Shown: in pieces, positions 1 through 10,800 of the stretch
How the letters are laid out: every line of letters starts with the position of its first letter
How positions within the stretch are numbered: position 1 is the stretch's first letter
Origin: Stenotrophomonas maltophilia
GTDB lineage: Bacteria > Pseudomonadota > Gammaproteobacteria > Xanthomonadales > Xanthomonadaceae
Assembly (NCBI RefSeq): GCF_023518235.1
Contig: NZ_CP090423.1
Location: forward strand, 992,001-1,056,000
Length of the DNA stretch: 64,000 nucleotides
Direction of reading: 5' to 3'
The notes under the pieces: model-generated
Database searches by the model: none
Told to the model about the DNA's origin: nothing
The model's input: the letters and a program-made list of their open reading frames with translations, nothing else
Position numbers and translations under genes: made by a program

Positions 1-2
1 AG

Positions 3-305
3 TTCGACCGGCTGTGCCGGGCCTTGGGCATCGAGCACCGCCTGACCAAGCCCAGGACGCCGAAAACCAATGGCATGGTCGAGCGCTTCAATGGCCGCAT
101 CAGCGACGTGCTCAACACCCACCACTTCCATGGCGCCGACGACCTGGAGCACACCCTGTTACGTTACGTGGCCTTGTACAACCACCAGTTGCCGCAGTCC
201 GTGTTGAAAAGCAAGACACCGATCCAGTCCATGAAGGATTGGTACAAGTCCCATCCGATGCTCTTCAACAAACGGCCTTATGATCGTGCGGGATGCGACA
301 AGTAG
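3..305 (+). CDS. IS481-type transposase, C-terminal part (5' end outside window)
   Basis: The frame is open from the window edge to a TAG stop and gives about 100 residues. It holds the end of an rve/DDE integrase core: the stretch TPKTNGMVERFNGR carries the last catalytic Glu in the context usual for IS481 and IS3 relatives, followed by a short tail with the YNHQLPQ segment seen in such transposases. The start lies upstream of the window, so whether the element is complete cannot be judged. No terminal inverted repeat was recognised just after the stop. Confidence 0.85.
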   Translation, partial: FDRLCRALGIEHRLTKPRTPKTNGMVERFNGRISDVLNTHHFHGADDLEHTLLRYVALYNHQLPQSVLKSKTPIQSMKDWYKSHPMLFNKRPYDRAGCDK

Positions 306-346
306 CATCCTCTCGGGTGATCGTACGGGGTTTGCCGGCGTGCGGG

Positions 347-649
347 CTATGCGGCACCCTTGGCAGCCAGTACGTCGAGCTTGTGGATTTCCGGGTCCTT
401 CGCGAATAGATCCGGTGCTTGTTCCATCAGGGCTTCGGCGACCTTGCCGGATAAATGGGCGTCTCGACCGGCGTCGTCATCAAAGGTGTCGAAGATGCCA
501 AACGTCGACGCCCCCAATTTTACGGCGTACCAGGTCGCGGTGCCGGGTTCCTGCTGAACCAGTTCAAGGCCGCTGTTGAGAAACGCCTCGACCTCGGCTT
601 CCTTGCCGGGTTTGGCTTCGAGTGGGACCCATAGTGCTTTGCTTACCAT
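347..649 (-). CDS. Antibiotic biosynthesis monooxygenase (ABM) domain protein, YgiN-like
   Basis: A protein of 100 residues, the normal size for a single-domain ABM/quinol monooxygenase fold. The sequence begins MVSKALWVPLEAKPGKEAEVE and continues with a GTATWYAVK segment and FGIFDTFDDDAGRDAHL, the pattern of these dimeric ferredoxin-like enzymes or stress proteins (known of the family). An AAGGAG ribosome-binding site lies 7 nt before the ATG. It lies downstream of and co-directional with the flavoprotein gene, about 160 bp away, so co-transcription is possible. Substrate unknown. Confidence 0.85.
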   Translation of the reverse strand: MVSKALWVPLEAKPGKEAEVEAFLNSGLELVQQEPGTATWYAVKLGASTFGIFDTFDDDAGRDAHLSGKVAEALMEQAPDLFAKDPEIHKLDVLAAKGAA

Positions 650-809
650 GTCGGTTCTCCTTGGGGTTGGATGGACGCGGCCCGGGCAGCTTCAGCACTG
701 ACCCGGTCCGGTGCTGCGGTTTCGCTCTTCCTGTGACAATCTGGAACAAGACGCCGAGAATGGCTACTCCGCATACCGCCACCACATCACTTTGCATTGG
801 TTAGACAGC

Positions 810-2477
810 TCAACTCTCGCCGAGAATGCTATGCAGGTACTGCACGGCGATCGAGCCCTCGCCGACGGCCGAAGCCACGCGCTTGACGCTGCCGGAACGC
901 ACGTCGCCAACCGCGAAGACCCCAGGCCGGTCGGTCTCCATCAGAAAGGGCCTCCGGTCACGGGCCCAGCCCGCATGGCTCAGATCTTCCGAGGCCAGAT
1001 CGCCGCCGGTCTTGATAAAGCCTGCGTCGTCGAGCGCCAGGCACCCGCCCAACCACCCCGTATTCGGGGTCGCGCCGATCATCACGAACAGGTGGCGTAT
1101 AGGCCTCTCCTCGGTCTCACCCGTTTGGTTGTTCCGCCAGAGCAGGCTCTCCAACGCACCATTGCCGATCAGGCCAGCGACCTCCGTATGCCGATGAAGC
1201 GTTATGTTGTCTGACGGCTCGATTCGGTTGATCAGATACGACGACATGCTGTCGGCCAATCCTTGCCCGCGCACGAGCATGTGGACGTGCCGGGCACGGT
1301 TCGAGAGAAACACCGCCGCCTGACCGGCGGAGTTACCACCGCCCACCACCGCCACCTCCTCATCCTCGCACAGCGAGGCCTCCACATGGGTCGCGCCATA
1401 ATAGATGCCGGCGCCCTGGCAATCGTGTTCGTTGTCGAGACCGAGGCGCCGGTACTCGGCGCCGCTGGCGATGACGACGGTGCGGGTCTTGATCGCCTCG
1501 CCGTCGTCGAGTCCCAGGGTGAACGGTCGCTGGCGGCAATCGAGCGAGCACGCGCTGCGCGGTGTCACCACGTCGGCGCCGAACTTCTGCGCCTGGGTCA
1601 GCCCGCGCCCGGCCAGCGCCTGGCCCGATATACCCGTGGGGAAGCCCAGATAATTCTCGATCTTCGAACTGGTGCCCGCTTGGCCGCCCGGCGCGGTGCC
1701 CTCGATGACGATCACGCGCACACCTTCCGAGGCGGCATACACCGCGGCCGCCAGGCCAGCCGGCCCGCCACCCACCACGGCCACATCGTAGACCTCCACC
1801 GCCTCGCGCGGCTCCGACAGCCCCAGGCAGTCGGCGATCGCGCGCGGCGACGGCCGCTTCATCAGCTCGCCGCGGCAGACGACGGCCGGCAGGTCCGCGC
1901 GCGCAATGCCGAGCTCGCGCAGGAACGTCTCGGCGCTCGCGTCGCTGTCCACGTCGACATAGCGATAGGGGTGGCCGTTTCCCGTCAGGAAACTTCTGAT
2001 GGGCAAGGCGCCGCCCGTGTGGCTTGAGCCGACCACGATGACATTGCCCTGCTGATTTTCGATCAGTGCGGTGCGGCGCAGGATGAACGCGCGCGTTACC
2101 ACCTCGGCGATATCGGCATGCCGCGCGATCAGCCTCCAGAATCCCTCGCGAGCGATGAACAGCATCTGGCCTGCCTCGATCACGGTCCCGCGCACCAGGC
2201 TGCGCCGGTTGGAGAACATATCGATCTCGCCGGAAAACTCACCCGGCCCGTGCGCGGTGATCTCCTGTTCGCCCTCCCAGCCCAAGTGGGAGATGCGCAA
2301 CTTCCCGCTCAGAACCACAATAAACTCGGCGTGCTGCTCGCCGACATCGAACAACACCTCGTGCGCCTCCACGTCATGCACCGTCCCGAAGGCCCGAACG
2401 GCCTCGAGCTGCGCCTGGGTCAGCGTCGGAAACGCTTGCGCGCGGCGGCGGGTCCAAGGGTCGGTCGAGTTGGTCAT
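810..2477 (-). CDS. Cyclic-nucleotide-binding domain / thioredoxin-reductase-like FAD oxidoreductase
   Basis: About 555 residues from the ATG at 2477; a TTG at 2504 would add nine. Order of domains: a cNMP/Crp-like beta-roll (about residues 10-125), a glutaredoxin-like segment (NVIVVGSSHTGG..., about 140-215) without a CxxC, then a class II pyridine nucleotide-disulfide oxidoreductase module with an FAD-binding VVGGGPAGLAAAVYAA motif and a second GxGxxA-type NAD(P)H motif (VVGGGNSAGQAAV). Where classical thioredoxin reductases have CATCD, this protein reads GIYYGATHVEA, so the redox cysteines are missing. It is probably a regulatory or electron-transfer flavoprotein rather than a thioredoxin reductase (inference). 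Confidence 0.9.
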   Translation of the reverse strand: MTNSTDPWTRRRAQAFPTLTQAQLEAVRAFGTVHDVEAHEVLFDVGEQHAEFIVVLSGKLRISHLGWEGEQEITAHGPGEFSGEIDMFSNRRSLVRGTVIEAGQMLFIAREGFWRLIARHADIAEVVTRAFILRRTALIENQQGNVIVVGSSHTGGALPIRSFLTGNGHPYRYVDVDSDASAETFLRELGIARADLPAVVCRGELMKRPSPRAIADCLGLSEPREAVEVYDVAVVGGGPAGLAAAVYAASEGVRVIVIEGTAPGGQAGTSSKIENYLGFPTGISGQALAGRGLTQAQKFGADVVTPRSACSLDCRQRPFTLGLDDGEAIKTRTVVIASGAEYRRLGLDNEHDCQGAGIYYGATHVEASLCEDEEVAVVGGGNSAGQAAVFLSNRARHVHMLVRGQGLADSMSSYLINRIEPSDNITLHRHTEVAGLIGNGALESLLWRNNQTGETEERPIRHLFVMIGATPNTGWLGGCLALDDAGFIKTGGDLASEDLSHAGWARDRRPFLMETDRPGVFAVGDVRSGSVKRVASAVGEGSIAVQYLHSILGES

Positions 2478-2551
2478 ATGATTGCGCGGGAGGTTTTCCA
2501 GCAACGTATGTTAGCTATATGGTCGTGATGAGGTTGAAGCTGGTCGTGAGG

Positions 2552-2776
2552 TCAGTCAACGTCTTCGTCACTCCAGCGCGGCAGGTCCCACGCGATCGCA
2601 TGAAACCACTGGGCGGCTCTCCCTCGGTCCAGGCTAGTGCCACTTTCAACGGTCGGCGCCAAGTCGGCCATGAACGCCTGCAGGACCGCTGCCGGGGCAG
2701 CGCCGTGGCCTTCACAGTACTCGGCGAAGTCAGGCGGCACCGGGATGGTGAGAAGGGGATAGCGGTCGCGCTCCAT
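2552..2776 (-). CDS. Small conserved-looking hypothetical protein
   Basis: The product has 74 residues beginning MERDRYPLLTIPVPPDFAEYCE and ending in an acidic DEDVD tail. It has no membrane segment and no recognisable motif. An AGGA-like ribosome-binding site precedes the ATG. The gene sits alone between the flavoprotein gene and the divergent plus-strand gene at 2915. Balanced composition and plausible codon use support it being real. No function can be given. Confidence 0.6.
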   Translation of the reverse strand: MERDRYPLLTIPVPPDFAEYCEGHGAAPAAVLQAFMADLAPTVESGTSLDRGRAAQWFHAIAWDLPRWSDEDVD

Positions 2777-2880
2777 GCCAGTCCTGGAACTTATTGCGTA
2801 CGAGTGAGCATAACAGCGCCCCCAAAATTCGAACGGCAGTCATCGACGATCGATGCGCCGGCGGCGTGCGGATGTGCCAA

Positions 2881-2928
2881 GTGTTGACACACCTACATAT
2901 GCGGGCAGTCCGACATGGGTGTCAACAC
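2881..2928. promoter_or_regulatory. 10-bp inverted repeat bracketing the start of the 2915 gene
   Basis: GTGTTGACAC at 2881-2890 and its exact reverse complement GTGTCAACAC at 2919-2928 are separated by 28 bp. The second arm covers the ATG at 2915 and the next codons. An arrangement like this could be an operator for the downstream gene, whose N terminus looks able to bind DNA. The site is seen directly; the regulatory role is inference. Confidence 0.4.
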
Positions 2929-3289
2929 CCCCGAGCACGCCACGGAACGGGTCGTGGTCCTGATGCCCCCCAAGCAAAAGGCCAACGCCAGCCGCCGCGC
3001 GAAAGCGGCGCGGCTGTCGCTGGGCGATTTCATCCGCCGGCAGATTTTCGGCGATGAGGAGCTCTTATCGGCTGTGGTGGCTCAACTTGAGGAGTCGACC
3101 GCCACAGCAACCGCCGCGCTCGACAGCGCGACGGTTTGTCTGGCCGATGCGCGGGCGCTCCAACCCGAATGCGAGGCGCAGGCACGCGCGAGCGCGCGAG
3201 CCGAGTTCGCCGATGTCGACCCCGAGGCGTTCGCCGAGCTGGTCGCCGGCGCGCCGGGATCGCGGGTGCACCCGAGGGCGGGCCAATGA
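2915..3289 (+). CDS. Hypothetical protein with ribbon-helix-helix-like N terminus
   Basis: The product has 124 residues. Residues 10-45 (ERVVVLMPPKQKANASRRAK, then AARLSLGDFIRRQIFG) have the basic strand plus two-helix look of ribbon-helix-helix proteins such as plasmid mobilisation accessory factors or Arc-like regulators. The remainder is Ala/Glu-rich and helical. Next comes a frameshifted gene at 3324. An inverted repeat over its start suggests autoregulation. The fold assignment is inference from pattern; no specific family was recognised. Confidence 0.55.
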   Translation: MGVNTPEHATERVVVLMPPKQKANASRRAKAARLSLGDFIRRQIFGDEELLSAVVAQLEESTATATAALDSATVCLADARALQPECEAQARASARAEFADVDPEAFAELVAGAPGSRVHPRAGQ

Positions 3290-3323
3290 ACGCCTTATCG
3301 GTGGTGGCATAAACCGAACCCGC

Positions 3324-3700
3324 ATGATTCGTGAAAAGAAGATCCCGGAACCCGAGGGATATCCCTTGTTTGGCTGGACATCGACCACTGTCAAAGCCCA
3401 TCTGCAGGCGCAGCCGCCGGGAGTAGGTGACGCCATGATCATCTACAACGCGCATGGCGGGTTTCATGCGTACCCGCTGGCGACGGTGGTCAACCCATCC
3501 GCCGGCCGGCAAAAGCGCTCGTGCTCTCCAAGGCCGGCAGTTCGGGAGGCACCGCGTTTTACCGCAGCGGAATCAACGCGTTCATGCCCAAAGGTCGCAC
3601 CTGCATGATCCCGCCCGTGCCCGCGCTTTTGAAACACCTTACCTCGGAGTGCGACGTGGTTCTGGATATGCCGCTCAATGCGCAAGAACCGATTCGATAA
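3324..3700 (+). pseudogene. Frameshifted hypothetical gene
   Basis: From the ATG at 3324 the frame reads MIREKKIPEPEGYPLFGWTS and continues sensibly to about 3510 (VVNPSAGRQ). The coherent sequence then moves to another frame, KALVLSKAGSSGGTAFYRSG, and runs to TAA at 3698-3700. Joining both parts gives about 125 residues if one base was lost near 3505-3515, in or beside a run of four A. Both halves look protein-coding, so this is a recent break or a sequencing error. Function unknown. Confidence 0.6.
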
Positions 3701-3705
3701 GGGAA

Positions 3706-4092
3706 ATCATTTACAGATTCAGCCTGTTAGGTAACTTTTGGCTGTTTTTCGCACGAATCCCTGCCGACCCTCTAGAGGCAACCGATATACCACTAGAACA
3801 TCCCAAACGCGTTGTCCTCAGTGCGTCCATCAAAGGCTTGCTGGAAGCCGCAGTGGACAAGCAATGCATCGTCGATGTGATGTTTGCCGGAATCCAGCCC
3901 ATGAGTTGGTCTAGCTCGTTGGCTGACATCATAGAAATTCGGGCCAAAGCTTTTGCTGAGCTGCTGGAGCATCCATTGGCCGAAGTTAGGAATCTTGTGG
4001 CGGAGAGGCTTGAACGGATCGAGCTCACAGTGCGAAGAGAGCGACAGAGGGAGGCGGAAGATCACAGTCGACGGGAACAGCGCTTTGAATGA
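3706..4092 (+). pseudogene. C-terminal fragment of a larger helical-repeat protein
   Basis: The open frame runs on from upstream without a credible start; only the part from about 3706 looks like protein. It ends with a charged helical segment (FAELLEHPLAEVRNLVAERL, then ELTVRRERQREAEDHSRREQ) like the C termini of long HEAT/ARM-type proteins. I take it as the 3' remnant of a much larger gene. Its first part (LFFARIPADPLE) matches, in protein and in about 30 bp of DNA, the start of the broken gene at 38866-39349. Confidence 0.45.
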
Positions 4093-4321
4093 TGCGTATG
4101 GGTGAGATGGAGCCGGCTAGTCATCTTGGTGTTGCGCCCCGCATAGATACTCGGTCCTGTTGGCTCATTGTGAATTCGATGTACATAGATGAAAGGACCC
4201 TGTGCACACTGATTGGTTCTACGCGGGCACAATCAGCTGTGGCCGAACAGCAACAGGGCGGCAACTCAGGCGGGACTGTCACTCAAGCAGCTTGGGACCC
4301 AGTAAGTCCTTGGTAGCAGGT

Positions 4322-4358
4322 CGCCGAAGAACCGCCGGATGAACGCTGTTCTTCGGCG
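4322..4358. terminator. Perfect 11-bp hairpin, terminator-like without T-run
   Basis: CGCCGAAGAAC (4322-4332) pairs with GTTCTTCGGCG (4348-4358) around a 15-nt loop. No T-run follows on either strand, so a standard intrinsic terminator is not certain. It stands just before the degenerate gene copy at 4352-4703. Apart from these two features I see nothing in 4093-4896. Confidence 0.35.
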
Positions 4359-4703
4359 TATCCCTGTGGTGACAGACGGCGCTTTGCGTGGTCCAGCCGA
4401 TATGGGGCCAGCTGGCATCGCCAGGTGAGCCGCTCCAGGTTGTGACGCCTAACATGGCCCAGTCGGATCTGCTGGGCCGTGGGCGTATGCAGGCCGGCTA
4501 CCTCAACGGGCAGCGGGGCAGCGTGGGTGCAGGCTGCGCTCAAAGATCTAGGAGAGATCTGGACCAATGGTGTCACTTCGACTAGCGCCAAGATTCGACT
4601 CTGCCTCTTTTCCAGGCTCCGCGCGAATCCTGGGAGTGACCGGCTAGAAGATATTGAAGTCTCTCCCGATTTATCCGATGCGCCCAGGAAGGATGGGCTT
4701 TAG
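4352..4703 (+). pseudogene. Degenerate partial copy of the Ntn-hydrolase-like gene interrupted by the mercury transposon
   Basis: The segment VVQPIWGQLASPGEPLQVVT, then PNMAQSDLLGRGRMQAGYLN closely follows the product of the minus-strand gene at 25125-25580. The match then shifts frame and resumes as ALKDLGEI, which is the C terminus of the other copy. Here the frame continues for about 50 residues (WTNGVTSTSAKIRLCLFSRL...). The copy lacks its 5' half and has at least one frameshift, so it is non-functional. It shows that this gene family was present at least twice in the region. Confidence 0.65.
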
Positions 4704-4896
4704 GTTCAGCCTTGGCTCCAACAGCGATGGACCGAAGCAGGCTCAAGGCCAAACATGGATTCGGGGTGTCTATCGTGGTAGGGCAATGGCTGCTTCCGAC
4801 GCATAGCGGTCGTTCCAGTTCTTACGCCAGAAGGGCTGCGTCAGCGATAACAGCCTGTAGTTTAGCGTCTAGGATCGAAGCGGAGTATGGATGGCC

Positions 4897-7800
4897 TTAG
4901 ACCGAGTATCCGCCCTTCGCCGTTCTTAGGAGAGTTTGCCCGCAATTACTCGGCTGCTCTATATGCCTGCTTGCGAACACATTAACGGCTAAGGACTCTT
5001 TCCCATAAGCGGCGGTGAGTTGTTCCAGGCCAGCCGGCGTCACAACGAGGTAGCAACCCTCGCCCCACAGAGAATCCGCATCGATTCCAACCGGGCCAGC
5101 GTCACGCCACCAGTGAAGCTCTGCGACCACCGTTCCGCTCGCATCGAAGAATACGCTCGGTGTCTCGTCATGAGCGCGCCAGCGAAGCCCCTCAACCCAG
5201 TTTGGGCATAATGCAAACGGATTGGCCGCTGTGTCAAAGCCCATGTCCACGGAGCAGACAACTCGCCTTACCAGCGTTGGTGCCAGATCATTGTCGAGTG
5301 GGACGTACTGGCCTAGCCAAACAGCGATGGGCAGCTTGGCGTAACAATCGTCGAACTCTTCACTATCAGTCTCTGCCCAAGGTGCTCTAAAGCGGTAGAA
5401 GCGGTGCTCTGACAGTCGTGCCTTGTGGATATGGAAGCGAGACACCTCGGCCACGACTTGGCCGTCGCAGTGCGCCAGGAAAGGGGCAACATCGCCGTCA
5501 ACCTCGTCAATCCACTTCTGCTCTCGCTCGGACCAACCGGCACTTCGGTCAATCAGCGGCCTTCGAATCCACTCGGGACGAACTCGCGGGAGCATCAATG
5601 GCCGAGGCGGAAGCGGGTAGCCCAATCTCTCCAACAGCATCGGACTGTCCCGGCTCTCCAACTTGCCGGCCAGGCGCAGCTCCCCTGCGACGTGGCGAAG
5701 GGCAGCAATGGCGATGTAGGCGTGTGGCTTCATGTAAGTGATCTGCATATCAAGGACACGAAGCTGAGCCTCAAGCTCTTTGACACCAGAGGGCCCGAAG
5801 GCCTCAAGTCCACCCCAATCCTGGATGAACATCGCCGCGCGACGGCGAACTGTCATCTCCTCGATGTCTGCCGCCTTTGCAATGTGACGTGCCGTCGAGC
5901 GCAACATACGAGTCCAGCCAAGCGGCGATTCGACGCGCATTGCACCAGTTCTCTCGTCCGTGAATGCCTGGTCGCTCTCTGGCAGGTCACTGAATTCGAG
6001 GAGATAGAAGAGCGGCAGTGGCGTCGCGTCAAAAGAGACAGCCAGCCCCCACCGATGCGACAAGAGCGTGGCTGACTCGGCTACTGCAATGTCACGGTGA
6101 CTGACCATTGCAGCTACGGCGCGGCCCAATACGGGCTCGAGGTTCGCGCTGTCGGCAGCGAGCAGCGTTCCGAGTGCCTGCAAGGGGGCGTCCAAGTCAC
6201 CGTCCATAAGTCGCCGGATAAGGGATGTGAACAAAGATTGACCCTGTCCGACTTGCCTTGCCAAGCTCAGGGCGCAATTGCGCGCGTGCCGCTGAACCTC
6301 TGCAATGGGAAGTCGATAGGCAAAGTGCAGCAACTCCTCCAAAAGGTCCGTGTCGCTGAGTGGTAGCTCGCTCGACTGGAAGGGTCGCCCCAACTGGAAC
6401 TCGCGAGTGCAGGTCATCTGCTCCTCAATCAGCGACCAGATAGCCGGCCAATCTGGCGTCAAGCTGATGACCGGCAGTATCGAATCCAGCTCTGTGAGCA
6501 GTGCCTGGGTATTCTCCTGGCCCGTTGTCACTGAATCGACTATGTTCTCGAAGGCCGCAGGGCATGTGGATGATCCGTGCAGAAGCTTCTTCGCCTTAAA
6601 GTAGAAGAACTTGCCGCCACCCATCCCTTGGCTCCAGGAACTCCAGGGGTCGTTGCTTGTCTCGTAGCCTTGCATAAGCTTCTTGGCGTAATCGACCTCA
6701 TCGGCTGCAGCAAACCGCTTCACCATCAGGAAACGGCAGCGTGCGTTGTCCTGCAATACCTGCCAGCGCTCAAAGACCCTTCGCGCCAGATGAATCGGAG
6801 CTGTGTCTGCCAGCTCTTCGAAACGGTCCGGGGCGTTGTGGTTCAGCTCGTCGCTATCTGCTTCAAACGCGAGTTCAAGATCCGCGAGAGTAGCTTCCGA
6901 GGCGTACTTGTTAGACGTATACGAGTGTCGAGGCTCCGGCGCTTCTGGCGTCCACCGGGCGATGGCGGCTTCGAGCTCAGGCGACGAGAATCCATGCTTT
7001 CCGGAAGCCTTGTGAATGCGCTGGAGCAGCGTGATTCTCTCGTGCGCTCTGCTGGCTACCTCGACCGCCCCAAGCAGCATCAGAGCGAGCGGTTCAATCT
7101 GGTCAGGGCCGGCTGCGTCCGCGGAGGCGTCGATGAAGTCACCAACATGGGACGGATCCCGGTAGTGCGGTTCCATATAGAATGGCAGGCAGAGACCGCA
7201 CCAGACGGTCGCGCATGCCAAGACGAGTTCAGGGTTTCGCCTGACCATCCCCGTCATGAGCAGGTCGACACGATTCGGCCAGCCGATTAGATGCCAATCC
7301 GCCAGTGTCTTTGACACCTCGAAGCCGAAGCGAGGTCCAACCTGCATCGCTTCCTTAATCAGTGCCATGGTAAGGCGACGCGCGGCCGACGACCCTTCCG
7401 TTTTGGTCATGCCACCGACCTGACGCATCAGGTCTGAGACCCGCTTGACACGGTTTTCCGGGTCAGCCGCGTTCGCGAGAGCTAGAGTGTTTCGCCAGAT
7501 CGCGTACTGCGGGTCTTTCTTGGGAGCCAAGGCATAGCCAAGGCATTGCTCAGGAACCGTCGCCAGCAACTGATTCGCCCGCTCTAACTCCCCGACCGCA
7601 GCCAACCCGATGGCTAGATTCGCTAGCCCGTCGATCTGCTCGCTTGGTGTACTTTCTTTAAGCTCCGCCACGAGGGCATTAAGCCGATCCGCCGCCGCCG
7701 CACGATCACCGTCAACGCGATATGCATCGACAGCCAATCTGCGTCGCAGGTAAGCAGTTCCCTTCGACGCCGATGAAGCGATGGCTGAGTCAACCTCCCG

Positions 7801-10800
7801 AAGTACCGCGCGATACTCAGTCTCACCGCGCTCGGCGCCGAGCCTCAGCAGCGCTTGCACGAGCGTGGGGATCGCTTTCAAAGACTGCTGGATACGGTAT
7901 GACTCGCTGCCGCCTTCTGATGCGAGACGTAGGACATACCCAAGGGACGTGCGGGCTATGCCTTGGATGCCGCCTGCCGATAAGGACCCGTTGACGCCGG
8001 CAGCGCGAGCTAGAAGCACACCTATCGTCGAAGCGTGCTGTTGGAGTGGATGAAGGAAGGTGTGCTTCGACGGTGTCACGCTTGGCAGTGGCCTCTTGAG
8101 CAGCGTGCAAAGCCTCGCGTGATGCATCACTGCGCCGACCAGATTGCCCAGCCCAGCCAGGTCCGTCTTGTCGTCGCACATGGAGATCATCGGTGCGACC
8201 AGCTTGTCGAACAGGGCCTCGGCTAGGTCACGACGGCCAGCTTCGAATGCGATCAGCGCCATCCGTTGACGGTAGCCGTTTGGTACCTCCCCGAACCGGG
8301 GAAGAGCGACGGCACTATCAAACAGCGCAAGCGCTTGCCCAACGTCGCCACGTCGACTGGCCGCAAGCCCTGCGTGAACCATCACCGACGGCTTATCTTC
8401 GTTGGCTACTCCGAGCTTGCTACATAGTTCTTGAGGATCGGAGCCAACCTTCTGACCTAGCATCGCCTTTGCGGCTTCCCTCCTAAGATGCAGCCGCAGC
8501 GCTACGGCAGATTGCGGATCCACCGTTTCCGGCTCCCTTAGACCCTCTGCGGCGAGATGATCAATCGCTATCTGGATCTGCTCGGTGTCTCGGAAGTGGA
8601 CGGCGCGCATTGCCCATCTTTCGAATTCCTTGATGTTGTGCTGGTGCCCGTAGTTTCTGAACTTGGGCGTATGGAGCTGCGATAGTGGTTCGAGGCTTTC
8701 AAACAGCTCCTTCGCGCGGTCGAAGTCGCCTCGCGCTAGTAGGGCGTCGACGACCTCGTAGCCCTGGCTGGGGAAGTCCTGCACGAGGGAGACAGCTGCT
8801 TCAATGTTCCCCACCGCCAGCATAGCCAGCGGGAGTTGGTTGGCGTACTCAAGGGCTGATTTGCGCCGATCCACTTCGTCACGACACAGCAGCAGTCGTG
8901 TAAAGGCGGTCGCGTCGTGCGTTTCACGCACTGCCAGCAGGGCGAGGCGGATGTCGGCGTGAATCTCGGCGATAGAACGCCCGTCAGCCAGCTGCTGCCT
9001 GAAGCGAGCGGGCATCGCCAATGCCAGTACATCGGCACCGTCGCCGGCACGCGCGCGGTAGCGCAGCTCAAGCCAGTACTGTGCCGATTCAGGTGGCGCG
9101 CTCTTCGCCAACTGGGCAAGGTTGCGGTATACGCGCTGCGAGTATTCAGCGTCGACGCTCCCGAGGCGGGTTCGCGGTTGAGCGATGACGAACAGCCTAA
9201 AGCTGTTGTGGAAGACGCTCCATCCCCGGGATGAACTGCGGAGCAGGTGCTGCGCAATGACCAGGGCGCGTTCAATCGAGGACTCCTTGACCATCGTGGC
9301 CAGCAGTCGCAGGTCCATGGGTGCCTCAGCCCGAGCGATGAAGCCCAGCACATCCATGGCATCGACATCGTTTGCGATCTCGCGCCAAGCAGCTGAATAT
9401 ACAGTCTCAATATCGCCGTCGAACGGCATCCCGCCGCTAAGAAGGTGCTTGCGACCAGCTTCGTCAGCGTGCAGCAGTGCCTGAATCAAGTAGCGCGTTG
9501 CCAGCGGGTGGCCATGCGTGAGATTGCTGAGATCCAATCTTGGAATCTCGGCAGGCAAGCCTAGCGCATCCGCCATCCAGGTGAGTTCCTCGCGACCGAG
9601 AGGCCCCATGAGAACCTGTCGCTCGCTCTTCTCCGCTTGCGCTCTTACGGCGGGCTTCAGATTAGCGAGATCCAACCGTTGCGTGCCGAGCACGAACACG
9701 ACCCCATTTGGGATTGCCGCGGGAAGAGGCAGCTCTCCCAGAAACGAATTGGTCGGCCGTTCTTCGCGTGGCACATGGTCTAGCCCGTCGACAACGATGA
9801 TTGTACGGATCCCTTCGCGAGTGAAGCGCTCACCAGCCTGCCGTAGCAGGACGCCGAACTGTTCGCGGCGCTCAGATAGCGAGTCATCGCGAAGACGAAG
9901 CCCAACTAAACCGCTGTTCCGCAGCTGCGTACCTACGTCGGTCAGGAAGTTGTCGGCCTCCCCACGACCCACGCCTTGAGCCGCGCCCGGCACGTACGCT
10001 AAGTAACGAACGAGCCGGACACTTGCTTCAGTGGCCAGCGCAACCTGCAGGAGAGTGGATTTTCCGGAGCCAGGTGGTCCTATGAGTGAGACGTAGCCGT
10101 GATTGGAGGCATGAAGCGCTGCTAGTAGCTTGACCTCAGTGTCCCGATTGCGCTGGACATAGGCGCCGACCGGGAACCGATGGATGAGCAAAGTCTTGGC
10201 GGGATCGCGCCATCCAAGCTCATGAAGCAGCTCGTCACGCGTCCACCTGTCCTTGTCGCGTTCATCGGCGACTAGCTTGGGCAGCACGCTGGCAATCTCG
10301 CATGCCTGTCTCGCCTGCTCCGCATTCAGCTTGTGCGACTGGATGAAGTTCGCTGCAGCTCCGCACACCACGCGCAGGGCATGCATGAACTGTTCGAAGT
10401 CGTCATCATTTAAGCCGGCTTCGCGGCGCAGGTGGTCGATCAGTCGGCTCCATCCTCGCGCGGACCAATCCGACAGCGACCGATTTGGATGCTGTTGGAA
10501 CTCCTCGAGAAATGCAGCGCTGTGCCGTAGCCTGCCGTCGCCTGGCTTGTCGGTAACCGATGGAAAGTCGTTGACGACCAAGTGAATCTCGACGCGACTT
10601 CCTGGGTTGTCCTTGGACAGGCACTGCCAAGCTTGAACTAGGGGCTTCAAGAGACCATTGGCACCAGTAAACAGCGTCTCAACAGTGAAAGTGCCTGGGA
10701 ACTTGGACGTCTTGAACTGGTGACCGACCACCAATCCATCGAATCCTAGTACCAGGTCGTCCGCAATGCCCGCGTTGCGGTCAGCGACGCCAATCCAAAG

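Noticed and set aside
564..797. Minus-strand frame of 77 residues between the ABM gene and the flavoprotein
   Set aside because: It overlaps the ABM gene start by 85 bp and its second half is an Arg/Ser-rich shadow; only a short hydrophobic start looks plausible.
1263..2027. Plus-strand frame of 254 residues
   Set aside because: His/Arg-rich shadow of the flavoprotein gene on the other strand.
4089..4316. Plus-strand frame of 75 residues after the HEAT-like fragment
   Set aside because: No ribosome-binding site, low-complexity composition, no coherent segments.
6577..7290. Plus-strand frame of 237 residues inside the STAND gene
   Set aside because: Antisense to a coherent 2,019-residue protein; composition not protein-like.
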